Below are positions 1 through 5,556 of a DNA stretch of 7,666 bases, in pieces; within the stretch, counting starts at the first letter, position 1, and each line of letters starts with the position of its first letter. Position numbers and translations under genes: made by a program. The notes under the pieces are model-generated. The model worked only from the letters and a program-made list of their open reading frames with translations. It did no database searches and had not been told where the DNA came from. Origin of the DNA: Dehalococcoidales bacterium (lineage in GTDB: Bacteria > Chloroflexota > Dehalococcoidia > Dehalococcoidales > Fen-1064); contig DAOUVG010000062.1 in NCBI GenBank assembly GCA_030667735.1, positions 1 to 7,666 of the forward strand, written 5' to 3'.

Positions 1-2485
1 CATGGGCGTCCATACCGGGGATTCCTTCTGCACGGCACCAATGCTCACGATAGACCCGGAGCTTCAAAAGAGACTCCAGGAATACTCTTACCGGATAGTA
101 GAGGCAATTAAGGTAATCGGCGGTACCAATATCCAGTTTGCCCATGACCCGGAGACGGATCGCGTGGTAGTGATAGAAATTAACCCGCGGACTTCACGTT
201 CCTCGGCACTGGCATCCAAGGCGACCGGTTTCCCGATAGCACTTGTTTCCGCCATGCTGGCGGGTGGCATCACCATGGACGAGATTCCCTACTGGCGGGA
301 CGGGACCCTTGAGAAGTACACCCCGTCAGGTGACTACGTAGTCGTCAAGTTTGCCCGCTGGGCTTTCGAGAAATTCAGGGGCGCCGAGGATAAACTTGGT
401 ACCCAGATGCGTGCCGTCGGTGAGGCAATGAGCATCGGCAAGAATTACAAAGAAGCCTTTCAGAAATCGATTCGTTCACTTGAAATCGGTCGTTATGGCC
501 TGGGCTTCGCCCGGGATTTCAATGAGAAAGAGCTGCCCGAACTGATGGAGATGCTTAAGAACCCCACCAGCGAGCGACAGTTCATCATGTACGAGGCACT
601 TCGCAAGGGCGCCGGTATTCAGGAACTGTACGAGAGGACATACATCAAGCACTGGTTCATTGAGCAGATGAAGGAGCTTGTGGAACTGGAGGAGAGGGTC
701 CTTCAATGCCGGGGCAAAATGCTGCCGGATGACCTGCTGATTCAGGCTAAGAAGGATGGATTTGCCGACCGCTATCTGGCGCAGCTTCTCGGTGTACCGG
801 AAAAGGAAATCCGGACCAGGCGTATTTCCCTCGGGGTTGTGGAGGCGTGGGAGCCTGTACCCGTCAGTGGCGTGGAAGACGCTGCCTACTACTTCTCCAC
901 CTACAATGCTCCCGACAAGACAGTTGTCAGCGACCGGCGGAAGGTAATGATTCTGGGGGGCGGCCCGAATCGTATCGGCCAGGGGATAGAGTTCGACTAC
1001 TGCTGTGTCCATGCCGCCCTGGCGCTGCGTGATATGGGATTCGAGACAATCATGGTCAATTGCAATCCTGAAACTGTCTCCACGGACTACGATACGTCGG
1101 ACAAGCTATACTTTGAACCACTCACCATTGAGGACGTTCTCAGTATCTACGAGAAGGAGAAACCGGAGGGTGTAATCGTCCAGTTTGGCGGTCAGACCCC
1201 ACTCAATATTGCCAGGGAACTGTCCGAGGCCGGTGTCAGAATACTGGGTACCTCGCCGGAGACAATAGACCTGGCAGAGGACCGTGACCGGTTCAGCCAG
1301 GTAATGACGAAACTCGGCATCCCCATGCCGGATTCCGGCATGGCCAGCAACCTTGAGGAAGCGCTGGTCGTTGCCGGCAGAATCGGATATCCCCTGATGG
1401 TTCGGCCTTCCTATGTTCTGGGCGGACGTGGTATGGAGATTGTTCACGACGAGGAGATGCTCAGGGAGTATCTTGCCGCTGCCGTGGATGTCACCCCTGA
1501 CCGTCCTATCCTGATAGACAAGTTCCTTGACCATGCTATCGAGGCGGAGGCTGATGCTATTGCCGACGGCTCCCAGGTCTTTGTGCCCGCCATCATGGAG
1601 CACATTGAATTTGCCGGTATACATTCCGGCGATTCCGCCTGCGTAATCCCTCCGGTAAGCATACCGGAAAAGCACCTCGAAACGATTAACGAGTATACCA
1701 GGAAGATTGCGCAGGAACTGGACGTGCTGGGGCTGATGAACATCCAGTATGCGATTGCCCGGGATGTGGTCTACGTGCTGGAGGCAAACCCACGAGCATC
1801 GCGGACGGTGCCTCTGGTCTCAAAGGTGTGCAACGTGTACATGGCGCGCATCGCAACTCAGCTTATACTCGGCAAGAAACTTGCTGAGATGGACCTGAAG
1901 CGGCGCAAAATAGCACACTTCGGTGTAAAGGAAGCGGTTTTCCCATTCAACATGTTCCCCGAAGTGGACCCCGTGCTCGGTCCGGAGATGCGCTCAACAG
2001 GCGAGGTTCTGGGCATCGCGGACTCATTCGGCCTGGCCTTCTTCAAGGCACAGGAGGCGGCAAAGCAGTTACTGCCAACAGAAGGCACCGTCCTGATAAC
2101 GGTATCTGAGAAAGAGCGCTCCGCTGTGACTGAGGTGGCCAGGAGCTTTACTGAGCTCGATTTCAAAATCAAGGCGACGCGAGGCACTCGCCAGTTCCTT
2201 GCCAGTCAGGGTATCGAGTCCGAACTCATTCTTAAAATGCACGAAGGGCGCCCCAATATCGCTGATGGAATCATGAACGGGGAGATTAACCTGGTTATCA
2301 ATACCCCGGTCGGGAAGCTAAGTCAGTATGATGATTCCTATATCCGCAAGACGGCGATAAAATACAAGGTACCGTATATCACTACCCTGGCCGCCGCCGC
2401 TGCTGCCGCCAAGGGAATAGCTGCCTATCGTCAGGGTGGCTCCGGGGTAAGGTCCCTGCAGGACTATCACTCAGCCATGAGTTAG
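1..2485 (+). CDS. carB: Carbamoyl-phosphate synthase large subunit, C-terminal part
   Basis: This subunit uses ammonia from the glutaminase subunit (CarA), bicarbonate and two ATP to make carbamoyl phosphate for pyrimidine and arginine synthesis in the cytoplasm. The gene is cut by the left edge; the 827 visible residues begin at MGVHTGDS, so by alignment to the E. coli protein from memory about 240 N-terminal residues are missing. Visible residues 1-160 finish the first ATP-grasp half, with metal ligands E59 and N61 in EINPRTSRSSA. Residues about 161-312 are the oligomerisation region. Residues 314-695 form the second ATP-grasp half, starting KVMILGGGPNRIGQGIEFDY, with RPSYVLGGRGM (468-478) and ligands E594 and N596 in EANPRASRTVPL. 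Residues 697-827 are the MGS-like allosteric domain, with ATRGT and HEGRP (747-751). The frame is intact and ends at TAG. The linker before the second half (284-301) lacks the usual DTCAAEF stretch. No carA is visible; it could lie upstream. Confidence 0.97.
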   Translation, partial: MGVHTGDSFCTAPMLTIDPELQKRLQEYSYRIVEAIKVIGGTNIQFAHDPETDRVVVIEINPRTSRSSALASKATGFPIALVSAMLAGGITMDEIPYWRDGTLEKYTPSGDYVVVKFARWAFEKFRGAEDKLGTQMRAVGEAMSIGKNYKEAFQKSIRSLEIGRYGLGFARDFNEKELPELMEMLKNPTSERQFIMYEALRKGAGIQELYERTYIKHWFIEQMKELVELEERVLQCRGKMLPDDLLIQAKKDGFADRYLAQLLGVPEKEIRTRRISLGVVEAWEPVPVSGVEDAAYYFSTYNAPDKTVVSDRRKVMILGGGPNRIGQGIEFDYCCVHAALALRDMGFETIMVNCNPETVSTDYDTSDKLYFEPLTIEDVLSIYEKEKPEGVIVQFGGQTPLNIARELSEAGVRILGTSPETIDLAEDRDRFSQVMTKLGIPMPDSGMASNLEEALVVAGRIGYPLMVRPSYVLGGRGMEIVHDEEMLREYLAAAVDVTPDRPILIDKFLDHAIEAEADAIADGSQVFVPAIMEHIEFAGIHSGDSACVIPPVSIPEKHLETINEYTRKIAQELDVLGLMNIQYAIARDVVYVLEANPRASRTVPLVSKVCNVYMARIATQLILGKKLAEMDLKRRKIAHFGVKEAVFPFNMFPEVDPVLGPEMRSTGEVLGIADSFGLAFFKAQEAAKQLLPTEGTVLITVSEKERSAVTEVARSFTELDFKIKATRGTRQFLASQGIESELILKMHEGRPNIADGIMNGEINLVINTPVGKLSQYDDSYIRKTAIKYKVPYITTLAAAAAAAKGIAAYRQGGSGVRSLQDYHSAMS

Positions 2486-2500
2486 TCACAGGTCGCTCGG

Positions 2501-2530
2501 GCCGGATACTCGTGGAGTCACTAATCCGGC
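2501..2530 (+). terminator. Stem-loop just after carB, possible terminator
   Basis: A perfect 7-bp inverted repeat, GCCGGAT at 2501-2507 and ATCCGGC at 2524-2530, encloses a 16-nt loop. It starts 15 nt past the carB stop codon. The position suits a transcript end, but no T-run follows, so intrinsic termination is not well supported. It could instead be a 3'-end stabilising hairpin. Confidence 0.35.
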
Positions 2531-2788
2531 ACCCGTACACAGTGAGATTATACTTGGTTTCCCACAGTCGCGCACATTCGCTGTGTAGACAGGGAGCCGT
2601 CTGGAAATAACTCCCACACCAGCCGCTAGGTCATCGTCGAGCACGAAAAGCCCGGAGCAAGGGTAATCCTCTTCGTACTACCGCACTATTCTTCGTAATT
2701 GCGCCACATTCCATCTTTCAAAACCGCCGGCATCCGCCCTCCTCATTACTTCATTTTGCCTCACAGCCAGGCCAGGTGTGCTTACTCG

Positions 2789-2806
2789 CTGGTAGTGCAC
2801 TAGCAG
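2789..2806. promoter_or_regulatory. Near-perfect 18-bp palindrome, operator-like
   Basis: CTGGTAGTGCACTAGCAG is symmetrical except for one mismatched pair, with a perfect 10-bp core TAGTGCACTA at 2793-2802. Such dyads are typical of sites for dimeric DNA-binding regulators, but no matching regulator gene or adjacent promoter is visible. A role is inferred from symmetry alone. Confidence 0.3.
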
Positions 2807-2859
2807 GGTGATGAAAAACCCTTTCGACCAACCCCACTATATCTGGGGGACACCGGCAG

Positions 2860-2903
2860 AATCCGGTTTCGGATTATGCTAACGTCATTCTGTAAGAATG
2901 ACG
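2860..2903. repeat. Two adjacent perfect inverted repeats
   Basis: AATCCG (2860-2865) pairs with CGGATT (2870-2875) across a GTTT loop. CGTCATTCT (2883-2891) pairs with AGAATGACG (2895-2903) across a 3-nt GTA loop. A further small dyad, CCCCA/TGGGG, lies just upstream at 2832-2848. Neither hairpin is followed by a T-run on either strand, so they do not look like standard terminators. They could be structured RNA or remnants of a small repeat element. Confidence 0.4.
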
Positions 2904-3140
2904 CCCAGACCCCCCTTATTCAGCAACCTGCTGGAGTGTTCCTTCTGCTCCAACGTAAGACTGGCACCGGCAAACTGACTTCCACGTCTGCAACTGTCGT
3001 CTCATCTGGTGGTTCATCTCTGCCGGTCACTGGTGCCTGTCAGTCACTGTTTAGAAAATGTTTCGGAAAATGCCCCCGGTCTTTATCTTTCGTTTAGGAC
3101 TCCGGCTGTAGTCTGAGAATAGAGAGTAAGGAGAAGATTC

Positions 3141-3233
3141 TTGGGCAGGAAGAAGTGCTGGAGAGCGCTAGCTCAAGGCCCCGATAGACAGTCGCCTTAC
3201 CTCTTTCCGCCGATAAAGTACACCGCAGATTGA
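3141..3233 (+). CDS. Possible 30-codon small ORF or leader peptide
   Basis: A TTG codon lies 7 nt after the strong Shine-Dalgarno sequence AAGGAG (3128-3133). It opens a 30-codon frame starting LGRKKCWRALAQG and ending PPIKYTAD before TGA. The product would be short and basic at its N-terminus, with no signal peptide or recognisable domain. Its last codons form the left arm of the 13-bp inverted repeat at 3216-3250, and its stop codon lies in the loop, about 70 nt before the surface-protein start. That arrangement resembles a leader peptide whose translation could open or close a downstream hairpin. No run of one amino acid's codons is present, as a classical attenuator would have. A chance frame is equally plausible; the rare TTG start weakens the case. 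Confidence 0.22.
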   Translation: MGRKKCWRALAQGPDRQSPYLFPPIKYTAD

Positions 3234-3250
3234 CGCCCTGCGGTGTACTT
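3216..3250 (+). promoter_or_regulatory. Perfect 13-bp inverted repeat in the leader of the surface-protein gene
   Basis: AAGTACACCGCAG at 3216-3228 is exactly complementary to CTGCGGTGTACTT at 3238-3250, with a 9-nt loop. It ends 52 nt before the ATG at 3303. The + strand continues with GGATTGTTG rather than a T-run, so it is a poor intrinsic terminator. It is more likely a leader-RNA hairpin or a large operator. It is the strongest dyad in the intergenic stretch. Confidence 0.5.
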
Positions 3251-3290
3251 GGATTGTTGATGAGTGCTGCTGCCCTGTCTGAGGCTTGCT

Positions 3291-3294
3291 GGAG
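3291..3294 (+). promoter_or_regulatory. Ribosome binding site deciding the start at 3303
   Basis: GGAG lies 8 nt before ATG 3303. The same frame is open upstream to a GTG at 3264, but that codon has no comparable site. Starting at 3303 also places a textbook signal peptide at the very N-terminus. Confidence 0.7.
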
Positions 3295-3302
3295 ATGGCC
3301 GA

Positions 3303-4340
3303 ATGAAAAGGCTGCTTACAATACTAATTGTTGGCTGTTTGCTGTTTACGCTGGTGCCGGTGGTGGTACACGCTGCGTCAGGCGGGGTTACCGCTCATAG
3401 TAAGGGCGGGAACACTGCGCCCACTATCGATGTGATAGCGCTGGTAGAAAGTGGTTCGGATAGCGAAGTCAGTGCGATGACGCCACTGACAGCGTGCCGT
3501 GTCAAGGTTACTGCCGGTGACATCAACACTATTGATGACATCCAGGAGATGGAGTTCCATATATACCATAGCTCAGATGGAACCCAGTGGGATGCTGATG
3601 AACTGGCCATCTTCAAGTGGGATAAGATAGCGGGATGGTCAATGAATAACGGTAGTGCTGCTACTACCTGGGAACTGGTGACAGGTGGCTGTATAGAACC
3701 GTCCGATTTCAGTGGCACAACGGGTGACTGGTACCTTAAGTTCAAGCCGGGGAAGCTGGCCCGGGTCACTCCCGGTCAGGCCTGGCACTGTTCAGCGATG
3801 GTCCGTGATGAGGCCACGAGTGCCTCTGGCTCGTGGGGTACCGGTGCTTCGATGTCGGCTTACTCCGAGGTAACATTTGACAGTGCGGGTATCATCCTTG
3901 GTGACGAGGCCGCCGGCATTGAGCCGGGCACGACCGGCTATATCACCGACCCGGCGAGCAACTATCTGACTACACAGGTGACGTCGAACGCCGCATACGA
4001 GATGGGGGTGATGTCGGATGCTACCTGGAGCGACGGCACCTCGAACACGATTGACCTGAGCAGGGGAATGGGCGTACCCGATGACCCCGGGCAATTTTCT
4101 CTTGAGATTGACAATCAACAGAATAGTGGAGGGTCTCCCGGTCAACCCAAGAAACCGGAAGCGGTGACTGACACCAACAAGACGATAGAGGGTTACAAAA
4201 ATGTCACTCGTGTTACCACCGGGGCAGGGGCTCCCGAGGGCACGAACGACCACACGATGTACATGGCAATGTCTCTGTCTCTGGAAGGAATCCAGGAGGT
4301 CATGTACTCCGGTGCAATTACCTTCACCGTGACTAACTAG
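3303..4340 (+). CDS. Secreted beta-rich surface protein of unknown function
   Basis: I do not recognise a named family. The 345-residue product starts with a clear Sec signal peptide: basic MKRLL, a hydrophobic core at 4-22, and a likely cleavage after V-H-A (22-24). The mature chain is rich in Gly, Ser, Thr and Asp, has no further membrane segment, no LPxTG motif and no lipobox cysteine, so release or loose surface attachment is inferred. Residues about 36-200 look like one beta-sandwich (alternating strands around IYHSSDGTQWD and GDWYLKFKPG) with three cysteines (C65, C130, C163). Residues about 210-345 look like a second: it opens with TTQVTSNAAYEMGVMSD and closes with YSGAITFTVTN, an ending often seen in Ig-like, WxL-like or TasA-like exported domains. 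A Gly/Pro-rich loop lies near 274-285. S-layer component, adhesin or other surface protein are all possible. A GIY-YIG-type gene follows 67 nt downstream on the same strand. Confidence 0.8.
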   Translation: MKRLLTILIVGCLLFTLVPVVVHAASGGVTAHSKGGNTAPTIDVIALVESGSDSEVSAMTPLTACRVKVTAGDINTIDDIQEMEFHIYHSSDGTQWDADELAIFKWDKIAGWSMNNGSAATTWELVTGGCIEPSDFSGTTGDWYLKFKPGKLARVTPGQAWHCSAMVRDEATSASGSWGTGASMSAYSEVTFDSAGIILGDEAAGIEPGTTGYITDPASNYLTTQVTSNAAYEMGVMSDATWSDGTSNTIDLSRGMGVPDDPGQFSLEIDNQQNSGGSPGQPKKPEAVTDTNKTIEGYKNVTRVTTGAGAPEGTNDHTMYMAMSLSLEGIQEVMYSGAITFTVTN

Positions 4341-4357
4341 GCATGAAACGTGTAACT

Positions 4358-4374
4358 GTGCTAAGACGTAGCAC
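4358..4374 (+). repeat. Small stem-loop between surface-protein and GIY-YIG genes
   Basis: GTGCTA (4358-4363) pairs with TAGCAC (4369-4374) across a 5-nt loop. It lies between the stop codon at 4340 and the ribosome binding site at 4396. No T-run follows. It may modestly separate expression of the two genes or be incidental. Confidence 0.3.
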
Positions 4375-4395
4375 GTGATGATTAATCAGCCAAAG

Positions 4396-4402
4396 AGGAG
4401 GT
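4396..4402 (+). promoter_or_regulatory. Strong ribosome binding site deciding the start at 4408
   Basis: AGGAGGT, a near-perfect Shine-Dalgarno sequence, lies 5 nt before ATG 4408. In-frame GTG 4375 and ATG 4378 lie upstream of it and are rejected as starts, because translation from them would read through this site. Confidence 0.85.
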
Positions 4403-4407
4403 GCATC

Positions 4408-4731
4408 ATGGGGGCTATGGCAACAATAAAATGGCAGGGGCGGTCTGGCAGGAAATATAGGTACTGGGTCTACAAGATTGGTACCAGGTTCAAAGAATCC
4501 CCGGCAAATTACATATTTACCCGGGAGACGGCCGACCTCACGTTCGCTCCTATCTACATCAGCCAGACTGATGACCTGAGTCAGCGATTTGATGGTCACG
4601 ACAAGATGCCGCTAATACAGGGGAACGGTGCCACTCATATCCACATACATGGCAATTCCCGTGGTGAAGTTGCTCGACTGGATGAGGAGGCTGACCTCAT
4701 TGGTATGTGGAACCCGGCATGCAATAGCTGA
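4408..4731 (+). CDS. Small GIY-YIG-type nuclease-like protein with altered signature glycines
   Basis: The 107-residue protein matches, from memory, a family of short stand-alone GIY-YIG proteins that begin with an MATxxWxGxSGxxY beta hairpin (here from M4) and end EExDLI...WNPxCN. GIY-YIG domains are metal-dependent DNA nucleases with one Tyr, Arg, Glu and Asn active site. Here the first triplet is ANY (33-35) and the second YIS (50-52) in place of YIG. R60 and H64 follow with the family's four-residue spacing. The GATHIHIH strand is at 74-81, the catalytic Glu is E93 or E94, and the terminal Asn is N106. The catalytic side chains therefore seem present while both signature glycines are replaced. 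The length is complete for this family. No partner nuclease, toxin, methylase or intron is adjacent. Whether it cuts DNA is unknown. Confidence 0.75.
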   Translation: MGAMATIKWQGRSGRKYRYWVYKIGTRFKESPANYIFTRETADLTFAPIYISQTDDLSQRFDGHDKMPLIQGNGATHIHIHGNSRGEVARLDEEADLIGMWNPACNS

Positions 4732-4753
4732 CGGAGCCATTCAAAGCAAGAAA

Positions 4754-4779
4754 CAGCGCTAGCCACTTGACTAGCGCTG
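4754..4779 (-). terminator. Terminator hairpin between convergent genes
   Basis: CAGCGCTAG (4754-4762) pairs perfectly with CTAGCGCTG (4771-4779) across an 8-nt loop. Read on the - strand it is followed by TTTCTTGCTTTGA, a fair U-rich tail, so it can end transcripts of the metallophosphoesterase gene whose stop is about 120 nt upstream. On the + strand it lies 22 nt past the GIY-YIG stop and is followed by the weaker CTCATTTGATA. It probably serves both directions. Confidence 0.6.
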
Positions 4780-4899
4780 CTCATTTGATAGGTACTTCCG
4801 GGAGTTGCCGTATCGTTTTGCCCCGTTTGTTAGCCGGAACATAGAGTTCGTAAATATTGCGTAAAGATATTATTAGGCTTTCCTAAACATCCTGTTCTG

Positions 4900-5400
4900 T
4901 TAGTAGATAGCACCCTGCAGCTTCACAATGGAAGCCTCCGCTCCTTCCGGTCCTATTTCAAGTATGGCGACTGTACCCGGACCGCGTTGGTAGTGCAGAA
5001 AAGTGGGGCTGCCGGAACCTATTACCAGGACACCGTCATAGCGCCTCACCTCCGCCGCATGACTGTGACCGTGTACGATGACGTCTGGAAGCAATGCTCT
5101 CTGCTCCGGTGTAGACCGGTACGGAAAGGGCCTTTCGTGGGTGAGCCATAACGTGTAGCCCTCCAGATTCAGCACATGCTTGTTCTCAACACGCTCGTCC
5201 TTCAGCAGGCCGATGGAATCGTCATCTCCCAACGCCGCCAGCACCGGTGCTATACGCTGGAGGTCGTTCAGAACGGATATATTGTAGATATCACCAGCGT
5301 GCAGGATGAGGTCGACTGCCTGGAAAACCTCAGCCACCTCAGGGGGTAGTTCTTCTGCCGCCATGGGGATGTGTGTGTCCGTTATCAACCCGATGCGCAT
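4900..5400 (-). CDS. YfcE/MJ0936-like metallophosphoesterase
   Basis: A cytoplasmic two-metal phosphoesterase of the small YfcE-type family, which hydrolyses phosphodiesters; the natural substrate cannot be read from sequence. The 166 residues cover the whole domain. Motifs in order are D8-T-H10 (ITDTHIP), G36-D37 (HAGDIYN), G58-D-D-D61 where the family has G-N-x-D, H88 (LTHERP), and H110-G-H112-S-H114 (VHGHSH). All metal-binding positions are therefore filled, but the conserved Asn is Asp59. The start chosen is the second of two close ATGs: GGAGGT directly abuts the first (5406) but sits 6 nt from ATG 5400, and MRIGLITD is the usual family N-terminus. It lies downstream of the RND gene on the same strand with a 157-bp gap and a promoter of its own, so it is probably transcribed independently. 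Confidence 0.9.
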   Translation of the reverse strand: MRIGLITDTHIPMAAEELPPEVAEVFQAVDLILHAGDIYNISVLNDLQRIAPVLAALGDDDSIGLLKDERVENKHVLNLEGYTLWLTHERPFPYRSTPEQRALLPDVIVHGHSHAAEVRRYDGVLVIGSGSPTFLHYQRGPGTVAILEIGPEGAEASIVKLQGAIY

Positions 5401-5406
5401 CCGCAT

Positions 5407-5412
5407 ACCTCC
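5407..5412 (-). promoter_or_regulatory. Ribosome binding site of the metallophosphoesterase gene
   Basis: GGAGGT on the - strand lies 6 nt before ATG 5400 and 0 nt before ATG 5406. Only the inner ATG has workable spacing. Confidence 0.8.
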
Positions 5413-5443
5413 AGTTCGTACAATACCTTTCAGTATACAGAAG

Positions 5444-5453
5444 GGCAATTGCC
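5444..5453. promoter_or_regulatory. 10-bp palindrome in the metallophosphoesterase leader
   Basis: GGCAATTGCC is a perfect palindrome located between the predicted promoter and the ribosome binding site. A second small palindrome, GTATAC, is at 5433-5438. They could form an operator, but ten symmetrical bases can arise by chance. Confidence 0.25.
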
Positions 5454-5485
5454 TGCTGATTTACTGACCTGTCTCCGGCGGTTAC

Positions 5486-5514
5486 ATTATAGCGTTTCTG
5501 GCCTGCGGTGTCCT
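5486..5514 (-). promoter_or_regulatory. Predicted sigma-70-type promoter for the metallophosphoesterase gene
   Basis: On the - strand the -10 box TATAAT (5491-5486) is a perfect consensus. A 17-bp spacer separates it from AGGACA (5514-5509), which matches four of six -35 bases. Transcription would begin near 5479, giving a leader of roughly 80 nt before ATG 5400. Confidence 0.6.
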
Positions 5515-5534
5515 GCTCTTCACCATCTATCTCA

Positions 5535-5555
5535 TGCCCATGCATATCATGGGCA
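5535..5555 (-). terminator. Stem-loop immediately after the RND transporter stop
   Basis: On the - strand TGCCCATG (5555-5548) pairs with CATGGGCA (5542-5535) across a 5-nt loop. It begins one base past the TAA stop at 5557. The position fits a transcript end, but GAGATAG follows rather than T residues, so it is a weak intrinsic terminator or a 3'-protecting hairpin. Confidence 0.4.
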
Positions 5556-5556
5556 G

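Larger units (their letters stand above)
2486..3302. other. Long intergenic stretch without a convincing large gene
   Basis: About 800 bp separate carB from the next gene. The longest + frame (2876-3097, 73 codons) lacks a ribosome binding site and runs across a perfect hairpin, so it is not called. I see no tRNA, rRNA, known riboswitch core or transposase remnant. What it does hold is a series of dyad symmetries (2501-2530, 2789-2806, 2832-2848, 2860-2875, 2883-2903, 3216-3250), an isolated Shine-Dalgarno sequence at 3128-3133, and a short frame behind it. No clear sigma-70 promoter for the gene at 3303 could be picked out by eye. Confidence 0.6.

Noticed and set aside
1323..1343. Perfect 9-bp stem with a 3-nt loop, CCATGCCGG / CCGGCATGG
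   Set aside because: It lies inside carB and encodes the ordinary PMPDSGMA stretch. Codon choice and chance explain it.
476..1675. Long - strand open frames (476-1012 and 1106-1675)
   Set aside because: Both are antisense to carB, which is conserved along its full visible length. They are shadows.
2388..2411. Run of seven alanine codons near the carB C-terminus
   Set aside because: The codons alternate between GCC and GCT, the frame continues to a normal C-terminus, and this is the helix of the MGS-like domain. There is no sign of expansion or frameshift.
2876..3097. A 73-codon + strand frame in the intergenic gap
   Set aside because: There is no ribosome binding site, the first codons are the 9-bp hairpin at 2883-2903, and the product has no recognisable features.
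3814..3836. 7-bp inverted repeat CCACGAG / CTCGTGG
   Set aside because: It lies inside the surface-protein coding region with no regulatory context.
3164..4763. The 9-mer AGCGCTAGC shared by 3164-3172 and 4755-4763
   Set aside because: It is short and partly palindromic, its flanks do not match, and the second copy is part of a terminator stem. It does not look like an attachment site or element boundary.
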